20,184 bases of DNA from Cymbomonas tetramitiformis (lineage: Eukaryota > Chlorophyta > Pyramimonadophyceae > Pyramimonadales > Pyramimonadaceae), in the NCBI GenBank assembly GCA_001247695.2, contig LGRX02029401.1:1-20184 (forward strand), in the 5' to 3' direction. Below are positions 10,672-18,101 of the stretch, in pieces; positions within the stretch are counted from its first letter, which is position 1, and each line of letters starts with the position of its first letter. The notes below the pieces were generated by a model. That model saw nothing but the letters and a program-made list of their open reading frames with translations, ran no database searches and was not told where the DNA came from. A program made the translations under genes and the position numbers.

Positions 10672-11241
10672 TGGTGTTTCTCACAACTTTTAGCTTGGCT
10701 AAAACAGCGACCGGAACTTAAATTGTTATTGTCACATGTCACACCATGGATTAATCGTCCTCCTTTACTTTTTAAAGGAGTTGGACGGGGTGTTACTAAT
10801 CACTTAGCCATCAATAATGAACATCCATATCGAAGTAATTTTGTGAATATGATTCAGAGAGTTCATCATTTAGATGATTATGCTGCAGACATTTCGATTG
10901 ACCCTGCATTTATGGGGTTATATGCTCCCGATGTATTTGATGAACATGCGTATGACCCATTCGCATTCTTTTCTTACACATATACACTTATAGTACTTCT
11001 TGGATTTAAACCGGGATATACTGAGGACAATTCAGCATGGTGCATTGATCGTTTTGACACTACTTTACATTACACTATTTGCAATATGAGATAGCTGTCT
11101 TTGGAACAGAATACTGCCAATAGATTGAATACTTTATCATATGCTCAACAGCAACAATGTGAACGTGAGCATAAACGAGCTCGTAAAAGGGCATTACGCA
11201 AATTTAGAACTGTTAAGGCAAGGGTTAAGTCTTTTAAATGA
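10672..11241 (+). pseudogene. Unrecognised protein frame interrupted by one TAG
   Basis: The plus strand is open from 10672 to an in-frame TAG at 11092-11094, then open in the same frame for 48 more codons to TGA at 11239-11241. The first part contains VTPWINRPPLLFKGVGRGVT, an acidic centre (HHLDDYAADISIDPAFMGLY) and FFSYTYTLIVLLGFKPGY. The part after TAG is Gln-rich then strongly basic (CEREHKRARKRALRKFRTVK), a plausible nucleic-acid-binding tail. Amino-acid texture continues smoothly across the TAG, so I infer a nonsense mutation, readthrough or a reassigned codon. There is no ATG near the 5' end. A splice acceptor (ttttag at 10688-10693, or ACAG at 10704-10707) may start the exon. Family unknown; possibly the gene of the surrounding element. 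Confidence 0.45.
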
Positions 11242-12045
11242 TTATGAGTCTCTTGATTCGTGACTTGACTAATCCTCGTATCCTTGTTACCATCGTCTTT
11301 AGTACGATTGAGAGCATGTTTGAACCGTGAGGGCGGAACTTTAGTTTTATATGGGCACTTATAGTTGCACTCGATGATAAAAGCTTTCATCATATATTGA
11401 TTGTGTACAGCACATTCTAAGTATTTATTATGCCTACCCCACCCCAATATATTTTGTTGGGTGGGTGGGTTTGGATTTTAATATTTCGACATGTATCATT
11501 GTTCTATTTTACAATATGACAGTCACCATGGATGGGTCATACTTGGTCACTATGTATTCGGGGTGTGAGGACTGAGCCAGTCTCACAGGTATGTAAGCAA
11601 ATGTTCACTTACAAGTAATATGATGCCATGATCATAGGATGTACAGACAGTACATGGATGATATCGGATACGGATTTTTTTAAATTACTCTTTTGGTCAA
11701 GTTGCTTAACAGCCACAGAGGTGGCTGCCATGTACGACAAATTTAAACTCAACGCCGAGAGCTTGCACAGCTCTCTACTTAAGGTAACTCGTCCTTACCA
11801 TGCCACTTCATGTGTTCAGTCATTTGCTGACTGCAACAACCAATCAGCTGGGATCTGTCATCAGTACTTAAATGTTTCTGATTGTCACCTCCCAAGTCTC
11901 TCATTTGAATACTCACAGATCTGCTGATGTGACTGTATAACTGAGGTCCTCCTCGATTCCCTCCAGTTATGTTCGACTGATCGAATCCTAAATGGTATCC
12001 CACCAATTCTCTCAAGTCTGATCTGCTGTAGGCAGGTGCAGATAT
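11242..12045. other. No gene recognised, inside the AT-rich island
   Basis: Open frames on both strands (plus 11628-11927; minus 11145-11447 and 11779-12015) give Ser/Thr/Cys-rich peptides without recognisable motifs. A gtgggtgggt run lies near 11460. A perfect inverted pair, gtaca/tgtac, lies around 11640-11655. Confidence 0.4.
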
Positions 12046-12190
12046 TCAAATGTCACATTTGAGTCAGTCACTTCTGTCGGTCACCTTTGTTGTCAATTCT
12101 GCCAGTCACCTGTGTCATTCGGTCATGCTGGTGACTGTCATCATTTCCGGTTGGTGACTGTCATCGTTCCTGTCACTCGTCATTCTGACA
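12046..12190. repeat. Palindrome and GTCAC-rich cluster
   Basis: A perfect 8-bp inverted repeat with a 1-nt spacer (TCAAATGT-C-ACATTTGA) occupies 12046-12062. The next 130 bp hold many near-copies of gtcac/gtgac, including tggtgactgtcatc twice in direct orientation (12130 and 12152). This lies just inside the right G-rich end of the candidate element and could be its subterminal binding-site array. Confidence 0.6.
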
Positions 12191-12552
12191 CGCCTGTCTC
12201 TCGTACTGACTCGTGATGTACCCTAGTACAACTCTCCCCCCTTTCAGGCGCGCCTACGTCCTCGCTAGGCTGTCCGGCCTGTATATACATTGTCTGAGGT
12301 TTGAGCATGCACTTGTGACAAGAGTCGAGCTACTAAGCTCTCGGTTCTTGGGTTCCGTGCCCCCCAGTCCTCGGGTCTGGGTCCCCTTCTGCTTGCTAGG
12401 TTTTTCCAAAGGCCCTCACCGCCTCACGCTGCCAACGCTCAGACAGATTGGTACGATGGTAATTCCCCAGCTTGCAGGTCTTCTGCAATCTCTGCGCCCC
12501 GAAGCTAGCAGGCCTCGGTATCTTGCGGCTCCGTCGCGTACGGGTAGTATTC

Positions 12553-13334
12553 TCAGAAGTCCTCCAGTGACCAAGTCGTGGTCACCAACCAATCAGAAAC
12601 ACGAGTCTGGCGGAAATGCGCTGGTCGTCTACAAAGGGGACACGTGCCGGCAAGATCCAACCACGCAAGGATACAATGCCAATGGCATATGCCCCGTCCT
12701 GTCCAGCACCTACATGGAAGAAGAGCGGAGACACAGTTTTGCCACAGCGGCACGGTTGCGGCACATAGCAGGCAGCATGAAACATCTGCAGGGACTCGTT
12801 GATGCATCTCCAGAGGTGAAAAGAGCTCGTCGATGCAGAGTTGGCGAGTCCTTTGCGTTGTGGGCCGTTGAAGCAAAGAACTTGCGCTGAGGGCTGCTGC
12901 TGGGCCACCAGTCTTCGCGTCGGGCTGCACGTGCTGGACTGTTTGCAGAGTAGCACTCGCGCCTGCGTCGTGGGCTGCTGAGGCATCAGCCATCGCGCTG
13001 GGGTGCACGTGCTGGGCTGCCCGCGGAGCATCGCTTGCACCTGCGTCCTGGGTTGCTGAGCCATCAACCATTGCGTCGGGCTGCTCGTGCTGAGCTGTCT
13101 GCGGAGCACCGATGCTGGGGCAGCTCGCTGGGCGGCCGCAGCTCAGCGCCGCGGCCGCACTCAGCGCCGCTGCTGCAGGCTGCCGTGGGCGGCCGCAGCT
13201 CAGCGCCGCTGCTGGGGCAGCTCGCTGCCGTGGGCGGCCGCAGCTCAGCGCCGCTGCTGGGGCAGCTTGCTGCCGTGGGCGGCCGCAGCTCAGCGCCGCT
13301 ACTGGGGCAGCTCGCTGCCGTGGGCGGTCGCCGC
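12553..13334 (-). CDS. C-terminal piece of giant protein, RING-CH finger
   Basis: The minus frame is open from the 45-bp array through 13071 (first ATG here, 172 codons from the stop) to TGA at 12553. Counting from that ATG, residues 1-55 carry 26-residue repeats with an AQHVHPSAMADAS core. A zinc-binding RING-CH pattern follows: C100-x2-C103-x16-C120-x-C122-x7-H130-x2-C133-x10-C144-x2-C147, with the Trp typical of the family at 137. This CxC/x7/H order distinguishes RINGv/MARCH-type fingers from classical RING or PHD. Such domains bind E2 enzymes and act as E3 ubiquitin ligases. No transmembrane stretch follows the finger; the protein stops 25 residues later. The ATG at 13071 is unlikely to be the true start, because the frame and repeats continue upstream. 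The antisense open frame at 12213-12890 is a shadow. Confidence 0.75.
12631..12774 (-). other. RING-CH (RINGv) zinc finger domain
   Basis: Eight ligands in C4HC3 order: CLLC, CRC, H then C (in CHWHC), and CPLC. The spacing matches the RING-CH family except that the C133-C144 gap is 10 residues, just under the usual minimum of 11. Leu/Trp positions after the sixth ligand (CILAWL) match the family's hydrophobic helix. Extra Cys at 99, 113 and 129 could confuse ligand assignment. Confidence 0.75.
12916..13095 (-). repeat. 78-bp coding repeat, QHV...AMAD type, C-terminal copy
   Basis: Cores complementary to cacgtgctgg or ctcgtgctg recur at about 78-bp spacing near 12930, 13008 and 13086. They encode 26-residue units with the core QHVxPxAMADxSAxxxGAS. 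The same unit recurs at 15985-16160. Confidence 0.75.
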
Positions 13335-14330
13335 TCAGCAGCTCAGCGCCGCTGCTGGGGCAGCTCGCTGCCGTGGGCGGCCACAGCTCAGCGCCGCTGC
13401 TGGGGCAGCTCGCTGCCGTGGGCGGTCGCAGCTCAGCGCCGCTGCTGGGGGGCAGCAGCTCAGCGCCGCTGCTGCGGGGCAGCTCGCTGCCGTGGGCGGC
13501 CGCAGCTCAGCGCCGCTGCTGGGGCAGCTCGCTGCCGTGGGCGGCCGCAGCTCAGCGCCGCTGCTGGGGCAGCTTGCTGCCGAGGACGGCTGCAGCTCAG
13601 CGCTGCTGCTGGGGCAGCTCGCTGCCGTGGGCGGCCGCAGCTCAGCGCCGCTGCTGGGGCAGCTTGCTGCCGTGGGCGGCCGCAGCTCAGCGTCGCTGCT
13701 GCGGGGGCAGCTTGCTGCCGTGGGCGGCCGCAGTTCAGCGCCGCTGCTGGGGCAGCTTGCTGCCGTGGGCGGTCGCAGCTCAGCGTCGCTGCTGCGGGGG
13801 CAGCTTGCTGCCGTGGGCGGCCGCAGCTCAGCGCCGCTGCTGGGGCAGCTCGCTGCCGTGAGCGGCTGCGGCTCAGCGCCGCTGCTGGGGCAGCTCGCTG
13901 CCGTGGGCGGCCGCAGCTCAGCGCCGCTGCTGGGGCAGCTCGCTGCCGTGGGCGGCCGCAGCTCAACGCCGCTGCTGCGGGGGCAGCTCGCTGCCGTGGA
14001 CGGCCGCAGCTCAGCGCCGCTACTGGGGCAGCTTGCTGCCGTGGGCGGCCGCGTCTCAGCGCCGCTGCTGGGGCAGCTCGCTGCCGTGGGCGGCTCAATG
14101 CCGCTGCTGGGGCAGCTCGCTGCCGTGGGCGACCGCAGTTCAGCGCCGCTGCTGGGGCAGCTCGCTGCTGTGAACGGCCGCAGCTCAGCGCCGCTGCTGG
14201 GGCAGCTGGCTGCCGTGGGCGGCCGCAGTTCAGCGCCGTTGTTGGGGCAGCTCGCTGCCGTAGGCGGCCGCGGCTCAGCGCCGCTGCTGGGACAGCTCAC
14301 TGCCGTGGGCGGCTGCAGCTCAATTGGCTC
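13130..14330 (-). repeat. 45-bp coding minisatellite, ~26 units
   Basis: The unit is gctgctggggcagctcgctg followed by ccgtgggcggccgcagctcagcgcc. Several units are 48 bp owing to a cgg insertion (for example near 13700, 13795 and 13977). A partial unit at 13441-13490 and an 8-bp duplication at 13333-13348 break the period. On the minus strand two of three frames are stop-free (SCPSSGAELRPPTAA or AAPAAALSCGRPRQR). The third hits TGA in every unit. Confidence 0.95.
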
Positions 14331-17300
14331 CGTGTCCATCGGGTACCATTTGCCTTTCGGGTAAAGGAGGTCCGCGTACGTCCACCCAAAATACGCATCC
14401 ATCGCGCAGCCGCTGGGCGCCGCGCCAGGATGCACATGTTGCGCCTCGGGCGTGCAGCTGCTAGGTACCGTGCTAGGCTGCGGAGACTGCGTTTTGGACA
14501 TGCAGCTGCTGGACGCCGTGCCAGGCTGCGGGAGCAGCACCTCACCCGTGCCGCCGCTGGGTAACGCGCTAGGCTGCAGAGGCGGCGCCAGAGTCGTGCA
14601 GCCGCTGGGCGCCGCGCCAGGGTGCACATGTTGCGCCTCGGGCATGAAGCCGCTGGGTGCCATGCTAGGCTGCTGAGGCAGCGTCTCGGCCGTGCAGTCA
14701 CTGGGCGTCGTGCTAGGCTGCATAGGCAGCGTCCCAGCCATGCAGCTGCTGGGCGCCATGCCATGCTGCGGAGATTGTGCTTCAGTGGTGCAGCCGCTGG
14801 CCCTCGCGCCAGGCTGCTGGGACAGCGCCCTGGTTGTGCAGCCGCAGGGCTTTGCGCCAGGCTGCAGAGGCTGCACCTCGGCCATGCAGCCATCAGCCCT
14901 GCAGCTATGAGGCACCTTGCCGGCGGGCTGCGGGGGCTGCGCTTCGGCCAAGCAGCCATGAAGCGCCTCGCTGGGCTGCGGGAGCTGCGCCTCAGCCATG
15001 CCTCCATCAGCCATCTCGCTGGGCTGCGGGGGCTGCACCTCGGCCATGCAGCCATCAACCATGCAGCTATGAGGCACCTCACTGAGTTGTGGGGGCTGCA
15101 CCTCGGCCATGCAGCCATCAGCCATGTAGCCATGGGGCGCCTCGCCGGGCTGCGGGGGCCGCGCCTCGGCTGTGCAGCCATCAGCCATGCAGCCATGAGG
15201 CACCTCGCCGGGCTGCGGGAGTTGCGCATCAACCATGCAGCCATGTGGTACCTCGCCGGTCTGCGGAGGCTGCGCTTCGGCCATGCAGCTATGGGGCTCC
15301 TTGCTGGGCTGCGGGGGCTGCGCCTCAGCCATGCCTCCATCAGCCATGCAGCTATGAGGCACCTCGCCGGGCTGCGGTGGCTGCGCTTCGGCCATGCAGC
15401 CATGGGGCACCTCGCTGGGCTGCGGAAGCTGCGCCTTGGCTTTGCCGCCATCAGCCATGCAGCCATGGGGTGCCTCGCTGGGCTGCGGGGGCTGCGCCTC
15501 GGCTGTGCAGCCATCAGTCATGCAGCTATGAGGCACCTCGCCGGGCTGCGAAGGCTGCGCCTTGGTCATGCAGCCATCAGCCATGCAGCTATGAGGCACC
15601 TTGCCGGGCGGCGGGAGCTGCGCCTCGGCCATGCCGCCATTAGCCATGTAGCCATGGGGTGCCTCGCTGGGCTGCGGGGGCTGCGCCTCGGCTGTGCAGC
15701 CATCAGCCATGCAGCCATGAGGCACCTCGCCGGGCTGTGGAAGCTGAGCCTCAGCCATGCAGCCATGGGGCGCCTCGCTGGGTTGCGGGGGCTGCGCCTT
15801 GGCTTTGCCGCCATCAGCCATGCAGCCATCGGGTGCCTCGCTGGGCTGCGGGGGCTGCGCCTCGGCTATGCAGCCATCGGCCATGCAGCCATGGAGCACC
15901 TCGATGGGCTGTGGAGGCTGTGCCTCGGCCATGCGGCTATGACGCATGCAGCCGTGAGCTGCGGATGAGCTATCAGCCATTGCGCTGGGCGACACGTACT
16001 GGACTGCCTGCGGGACAGTCCTCGCGCTTGCGCTATGAGATGCTAAGCCATCAGCTACCACGTTGAGCGACACGTGCTGGACCTGCGAGGCAGCACTCGC
16101 GCTTGCGCCATGAGATGCTGTGTCATCAGCCATTACGCTGGACGGCACGTGTTGGACTGCCTGCGAAACAGCTCTCGCGCCTGCGTTTGTTGTCACGTTG
16201 CACGACAATAAACATGCGGAACGCTGCTGTCGCAACCGCTGAGACATCGCAAAAAGACGCTGGGCCTTTGCTAAATCCCGTTGTCGCCGAATAGCAGCCG
16301 CATCATTGAGCGACGCAAGCATCAATGGCGTATGCTGCCGCTGAGCACACATCGGTGCGCCCGCAACAACGTTTGATACGGACACCGGACAATTATATGA
16401 GGACGATTGTGGAACTGCCATCCCATCACCATCGTACGCCCCATCGGAAGGCCCTTCCGCAGGTAGTGCCACTGCCGCGCACACATACTCCGGGCGCGTA
16501 CTATAGTCCCGGCCGGGCTGCGGGGGCTGCGCCTCGGCCATGCCGCCATCAGCCATGCAGCCATGGGGCGCCTCGCTGGGCTGCGGTGACTGCGCTTCGG
16601 CTATGCAGCCATCGGCCATGCAGCCATGAGGCACCTCGCCGGGCTGCGGTGGCTGCGCTTCGGCCATGCAGCCATGGGGTGCCTCGCTGGGCTGCGGGGG
16701 CTGCGCCTTGGCTTTGCAGCCATCAACTATGCAGCCATGAGGCACCTCGCCGGGCTGCGGTGACTGCGCTTGGGCCATGCAGCCATCAGCCATGCAGCCA
16801 TGGGGCGCCTCGCTGGGCTGCGGAGGCTGCGCCCTGGCTTTGCAGCCATCAGCCATGCAGCTTTGAGGCACCTTGCCGGGCTGCGGTGACTGCGCTTGGG
16901 CCATGCAGCCATCAGCCATGCAGCCATGGGGCGCCTCGCCGGGCTGCGGAAGCTGCGCCTCGGCTGTGCAACCATCAGCCATGCAGCTTTGAGGCACCTC
17001 GCCGGGCTGCGGTGGCTGCGCCTCAAACATGCAGCCATGGGTCATTACGCCGGTCTGCGGAGGCTGCGCTGCTGCTGTTGTTGCCGCTGCTGCCGCTGCC
17101 GCCGTTGCTGTCGCCGGTGCTGCCGCACATAGTGCACCTCCAGCCAGCTCGCAGCAACTGCCCGCTTGCGCTAGTGCTGCCGCACATGGTGTGCACCCCG
17201 CTCGCTCGCAGCAACTGCCCGCTTGCGCTAGTGCTGCCGCACATGGTGCACGCCCCGCCCGCTCGCAGCAACTTCCCGCCTGCGCTAGTGCTGCCGCACA

Positions 17301-18101
17301 TAGTGCGCGTTGGGCTGCCGGGGCAGCGGTCACACATAGTGCGCGTTGGGCAGCCGGGGCAGCGGCCGCACGTAGTGCACGTTGGGCTGCCGGGGCAGCG
17401 GCCGCACGTAGTGCGCGTTGGGCTGCCGGGGCAGCGGCCGCACGTAGTGCGTGCTGGGCAGCCGGGGCAGCGGCCGCACGTGGTACGCGTTGGGCGGCCG
17501 AGGCAGCGGCCGCACATAATGCGCGCTGGGCAGTCGGGGCAGCGGCCACGCGTAATACGCGTTGGGTGTCCGAGGCAGCGGCCGCACATATTGCGCGCTG
17601 AGCTGCCGGGGCAGCAGCCGCACATATTGCGCGCTGAGCTGCCGGGGCAGCAGCCGCACATATTGCGCGCTGAGCTGCCGGGGCAGCAGCCGCACATAAT
17701 GCGCGTTGGACCGCCGGTACAGCGGTCGCATATGATGCACGCTGAGCTGCCGGGGCAGCAGCCGCACATAATGCGCGTTGGACCGCCGGAGCAGCGGTCA
17801 CATATAATGCGCGTTGGGCCGCCGGAGCAGCGGTCGCACATATTGCGCTGTGAGCTGCCGGGGCAGCAGCCGCACATAATGCGCGTTGGACTGCCGGAGC
17901 AGCGGTCACATATACTGCACATTGGGCCGCCGATATATACACGAGTGCGCGAGCACTCTCCCCGACCGGTATACACGCATCCGTCACATGCGTGCGTGTA
18001 CGCACACTATCCTCACCCGGTATATGTGCATCGACACTCAGTGGTGTCCGCCGATATATACACGAGTGCGCGAGCACTCTCCCCGACCGATATACACGCA
18101 T
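13335..18101 (-). CDS. Central piece of giant repeat protein, 1,588 codons
   Basis: This minus-strand frame crosses five coding repeat arrays and one unique segment without a stop. In protein order: about 22 out-of-frame residues, then DAHIPGEDSVRTRTHV (continuing the upstream array); Ala-rich 12-mers (PAAQRALCAAAA); 19-mers with AQAGSCCERAG; 16/21-mers (GCMADGCMAEAQPPQP); a unique segment; more 16/21-mers; diverged 16-mers; then 15-mers (SCPSSGAELRPPTAA). The stop at 13335 lies inside an 8-bp duplication. The ATG at 18101 is probably not the start. The plus strand is also open over much of this region, but only this strand is continuous across all the arrays and leads to the RING-CH finger. 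Cellular role unknown; presumably a scaffold or substrate-binding region for the E3 domain. Confidence 0.6.
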   Translation of the reverse strand: MRVYRSGRVLAHSCIYRRTPLSVDAHIPGEDSVRTRTHVTDACIPVGESARALVYISAAQCAVYVTAAPAVQRALCAAAAPAAHSAICATAAPAAQRALYVTAAPAVQRALCAAAAPAAQRASYATAVPAVQRALCAAAAPAAQRAICAAAAPAAQRAICAAAAPAAQRAICAAAASDTQRVLRVAAAPTAQRALCAAAASAAQRVPRAAAAPAAQHALRAAAAPAAQRALRAAAAPAAQRALRAAAAPAAQRALCVTAAPAAQRALCAAALAQAGSCCERAGRAPCAAALAQAGSCCERAGCTPCAAALAQAGSCCELAGGALCAAAPATATAAAAAAATTAAAQPPQTGVMTHGCMFEAQPPQPGEVPQSCMADGCTAEAQLPQPGEAPHGCMADGCMAQAQSPQPGKVPQSCMADGCKARAQPPQPSEAPHGCMADGCMAQAQSPQPGEVPHGCIVDGCKAKAQPPQPSEAPHGCMAEAQPPQPGEVPHGCMADGCIAEAQSPQPSEAPHGCMADGGMAEAQPPQPGRDYSTRPEYVCAAVALPAEGPSDGAYDGDGMAVPQSSSYNCPVSVSNVVAGAPMCAQRQHTPLMLASLNDAAAIRRQRDLAKAQRLFAMSQRLRQQRSACLLSCNVTTNAGARAVSQAVQHVPSSVMADDTASHGASASAASQVQHVSLNVVADGLASHSASARTVPQAVQYVSPSAMADSSSAAHGCMRHSRMAEAQPPQPIEVLHGCMADGCIAEAQPPQPSEAPDGCMADGGKAKAQPPQPSEAPHGCMAEAQLPQPGEVPHGCMADGCTAEAQPPQPSEAPHGYMANGGMAEAQLPPPGKVPHSCMADGCMTKAQPSQPGEVPHSCMTDGCTAEAQPPQPSEAPHGCMADGGKAKAQLPQPSEVPHGCMAEAQPPQPGEVPHSCMADGGMAEAQPPQPSKEPHSCMAEAQPPQTGEVPHGCMVDAQLPQPGEVPHGCMADGCTAEARPPQPGEAPHGYMADGCMAEVQPPQLSEVPHSCMVDGCMAEVQPPQPSEMADGGMAEAQLPQPSEALHGCLAEAQPPQPAGKVPHSCRADGCMAEVQPLQPGAKPCGCTTRALSQQPGARASGCTTEAQSPQHGMAPSSCMAGTLPMQPSTTPSDCTAETLPQQPSMAPSGFMPEAQHVHPGAAPSGCTTLAPPLQPSALPSGGTGEVLLPQPGTASSSCMSKTQSPQPSTVPSSCTPEAQHVHPGAAPSGCAMDAYFGWTYADLLYPKGKWYPMDTEPIELQPPTAVSCPSSGAEPRPPTAASCPNNGAELRPPTAASCPSSGAELRPFTAASCPSSGAELRSPTAASCPSSGIEPPTAASCPSSGAETRPPTAASCPSSGAELRPSTAASCPRSSGVELRPPTAASCPSSGAELRPPTAASCPSSGAEPQPLTAASCPSSGAELRPPTAASCPRSSDAELRPPTAASCPSSGAELRPPTAASCPRSSDAELRPPTAASCPSSGAELRPPTAASCPSSSAELQPSSAASCPSSGAELRPPTAASCPSSGAELRPPTAASCPAAAALSCCPPAAALSCDRPRQRAAPAAALSCGRPRQRAAPAAALSC
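14405..14865 (-). repeat. Diverged 48-bp coding repeat, about 9 units
   Basis: Sixteen-residue units of the form GC(T/M)xEAQxPQPxxxPS follow one another with frequent substitutions. Two nearly identical members contain PEAQHVHPGAAPSGC (near 14425 and 14620). The array is an older, more diverged relative of the 48/63-bp array upstream in the protein. Between this and the 45-bp array lies a short unique linker containing DAYFGWTYADLLYPKGKWYP. Confidence 0.8.
14866..15957 (-). repeat. 48/63-bp coding minisatellite, first block
   Basis: The basic 16-residue unit is GCMAEAQPPQPSEAPH. A longer 21-residue form adds an MADGC-type pentapeptide, so units are 48 or 63 bp. His-Gly-Cys-Met is the most conserved part, and Pro-Gln varies. 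The plus strand is also open here (14622-15968), a by-product of low stop density. Confidence 0.9.
15985..16160 (-). repeat. 78-bp coding repeat, QHV...MAD type, central copy
   Basis: Cores cgacacgtactgg (15990), cgacacgtgctgg (16068) and cggcacgtgttgg (16143) are spaced 78 and 75 bp and encode 25-26-residue units such as VQHVPSSVMADDTASHGASA. They are the same family as the repeats preceding the RING-CH finger. Confidence 0.75.
16160..16510 (-). other. Unique linker of the giant protein
   Basis: This is the one long non-repetitive stretch of the central frame. It encodes AAAIRRQRDLAKAQRLFAMS and RLRQQRSACLL (basic, probably helical), preceded by a Pro/Gly/Asp-rich segment (PAEGPSDGAYDGDGMAVPQ). 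I recognise no domain. It sits between the two blocks of 48/63-bp repeats. Confidence 0.5.
16511..17060 (-). repeat. 48/63-bp coding minisatellite, second block
   Basis: Same units as 14866-15957 (GCMADGCMAEAQPPQP), with Gln-Ser-Pro variants (AQAQSPQPGEVPHG). It ends near 17060 at an Ala/Thr run encoded by gctgctgttgttgccgctgc. Confidence 0.9.
17117..17300 (-). repeat. 57-bp coding repeat, about 3 units
   Basis: gtgctgccgcacat recurs at 17117, 17174, 17231 and 17288, exactly 57 bp apart, encoding 19-residue units with LAQAGSCCERAG. Confidence 0.95.
17288..17925 (-). repeat. 36-bp coding minisatellite, ~17 units
   Basis: The unit is gcgcgttgggctgccggggc plus agcggccgcacgtagt, encoding 12-residue PAAQRALCAAAA-like units. 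It grades from the 57-bp array, sharing gccgcacat. Confidence 0.9.

Larger units (their letters stand above)
9448..12245. mobile_element. Candidate inserted element with inverted G-rich ends
   Basis: The left boundary reads aaggggggggg-ag-ttgtgctagg (9448-9470). The right boundary, on the minus strand, reads aaaggggggagag-ttgtactagg (12244-12222). The shared ends face each other, and the DNA between them is clearly more AT-rich than either flank. Interpretation A: imperfect terminal inverted repeats of one 2.8-kb DNA element. Interpretation B: two retroelement polypurine-tract/LTR junctions (purine run followed by TG...) in opposite orientation. I see no clear target-site duplication and no transposase or reverse transcriptase motif. 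The one sizeable open frame inside is at 10672-11241. Confidence 0.35.

Noticed and set aside
11965..11990. tRNA T-loop-like string (gttcgactgatcgaatcc)
   Set aside because: The loop is too long and there is no matching acceptor or anticodon arm around it.
12213..12890. 225-codon plus-strand open frame over the RING-CH region
   Set aside because: It is antisense to an ordered eight-ligand zinc finger, contains no motif of its own and spans the end of the candidate element.
13130..14330. CRISPR-like regular repeat array
   Set aside because: The units are head-to-tail without unique spacers, the period equals the repeat length, and the setting is eukaryotic.
13035..14564. 509-codon plus-strand open frame as a gene
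   Set aside because: Low-complexity translation of the 45-bp unit; the minus strand connects to a real domain while this one starts and ends without any.
18101..18101. ATG at 18101 as the true start of the 1,588-codon protein
   Set aside because: The first ~22 codons are an out-of-frame reading of the upstream repeat, and that repeat is coding in the frame that enters from the window edge.
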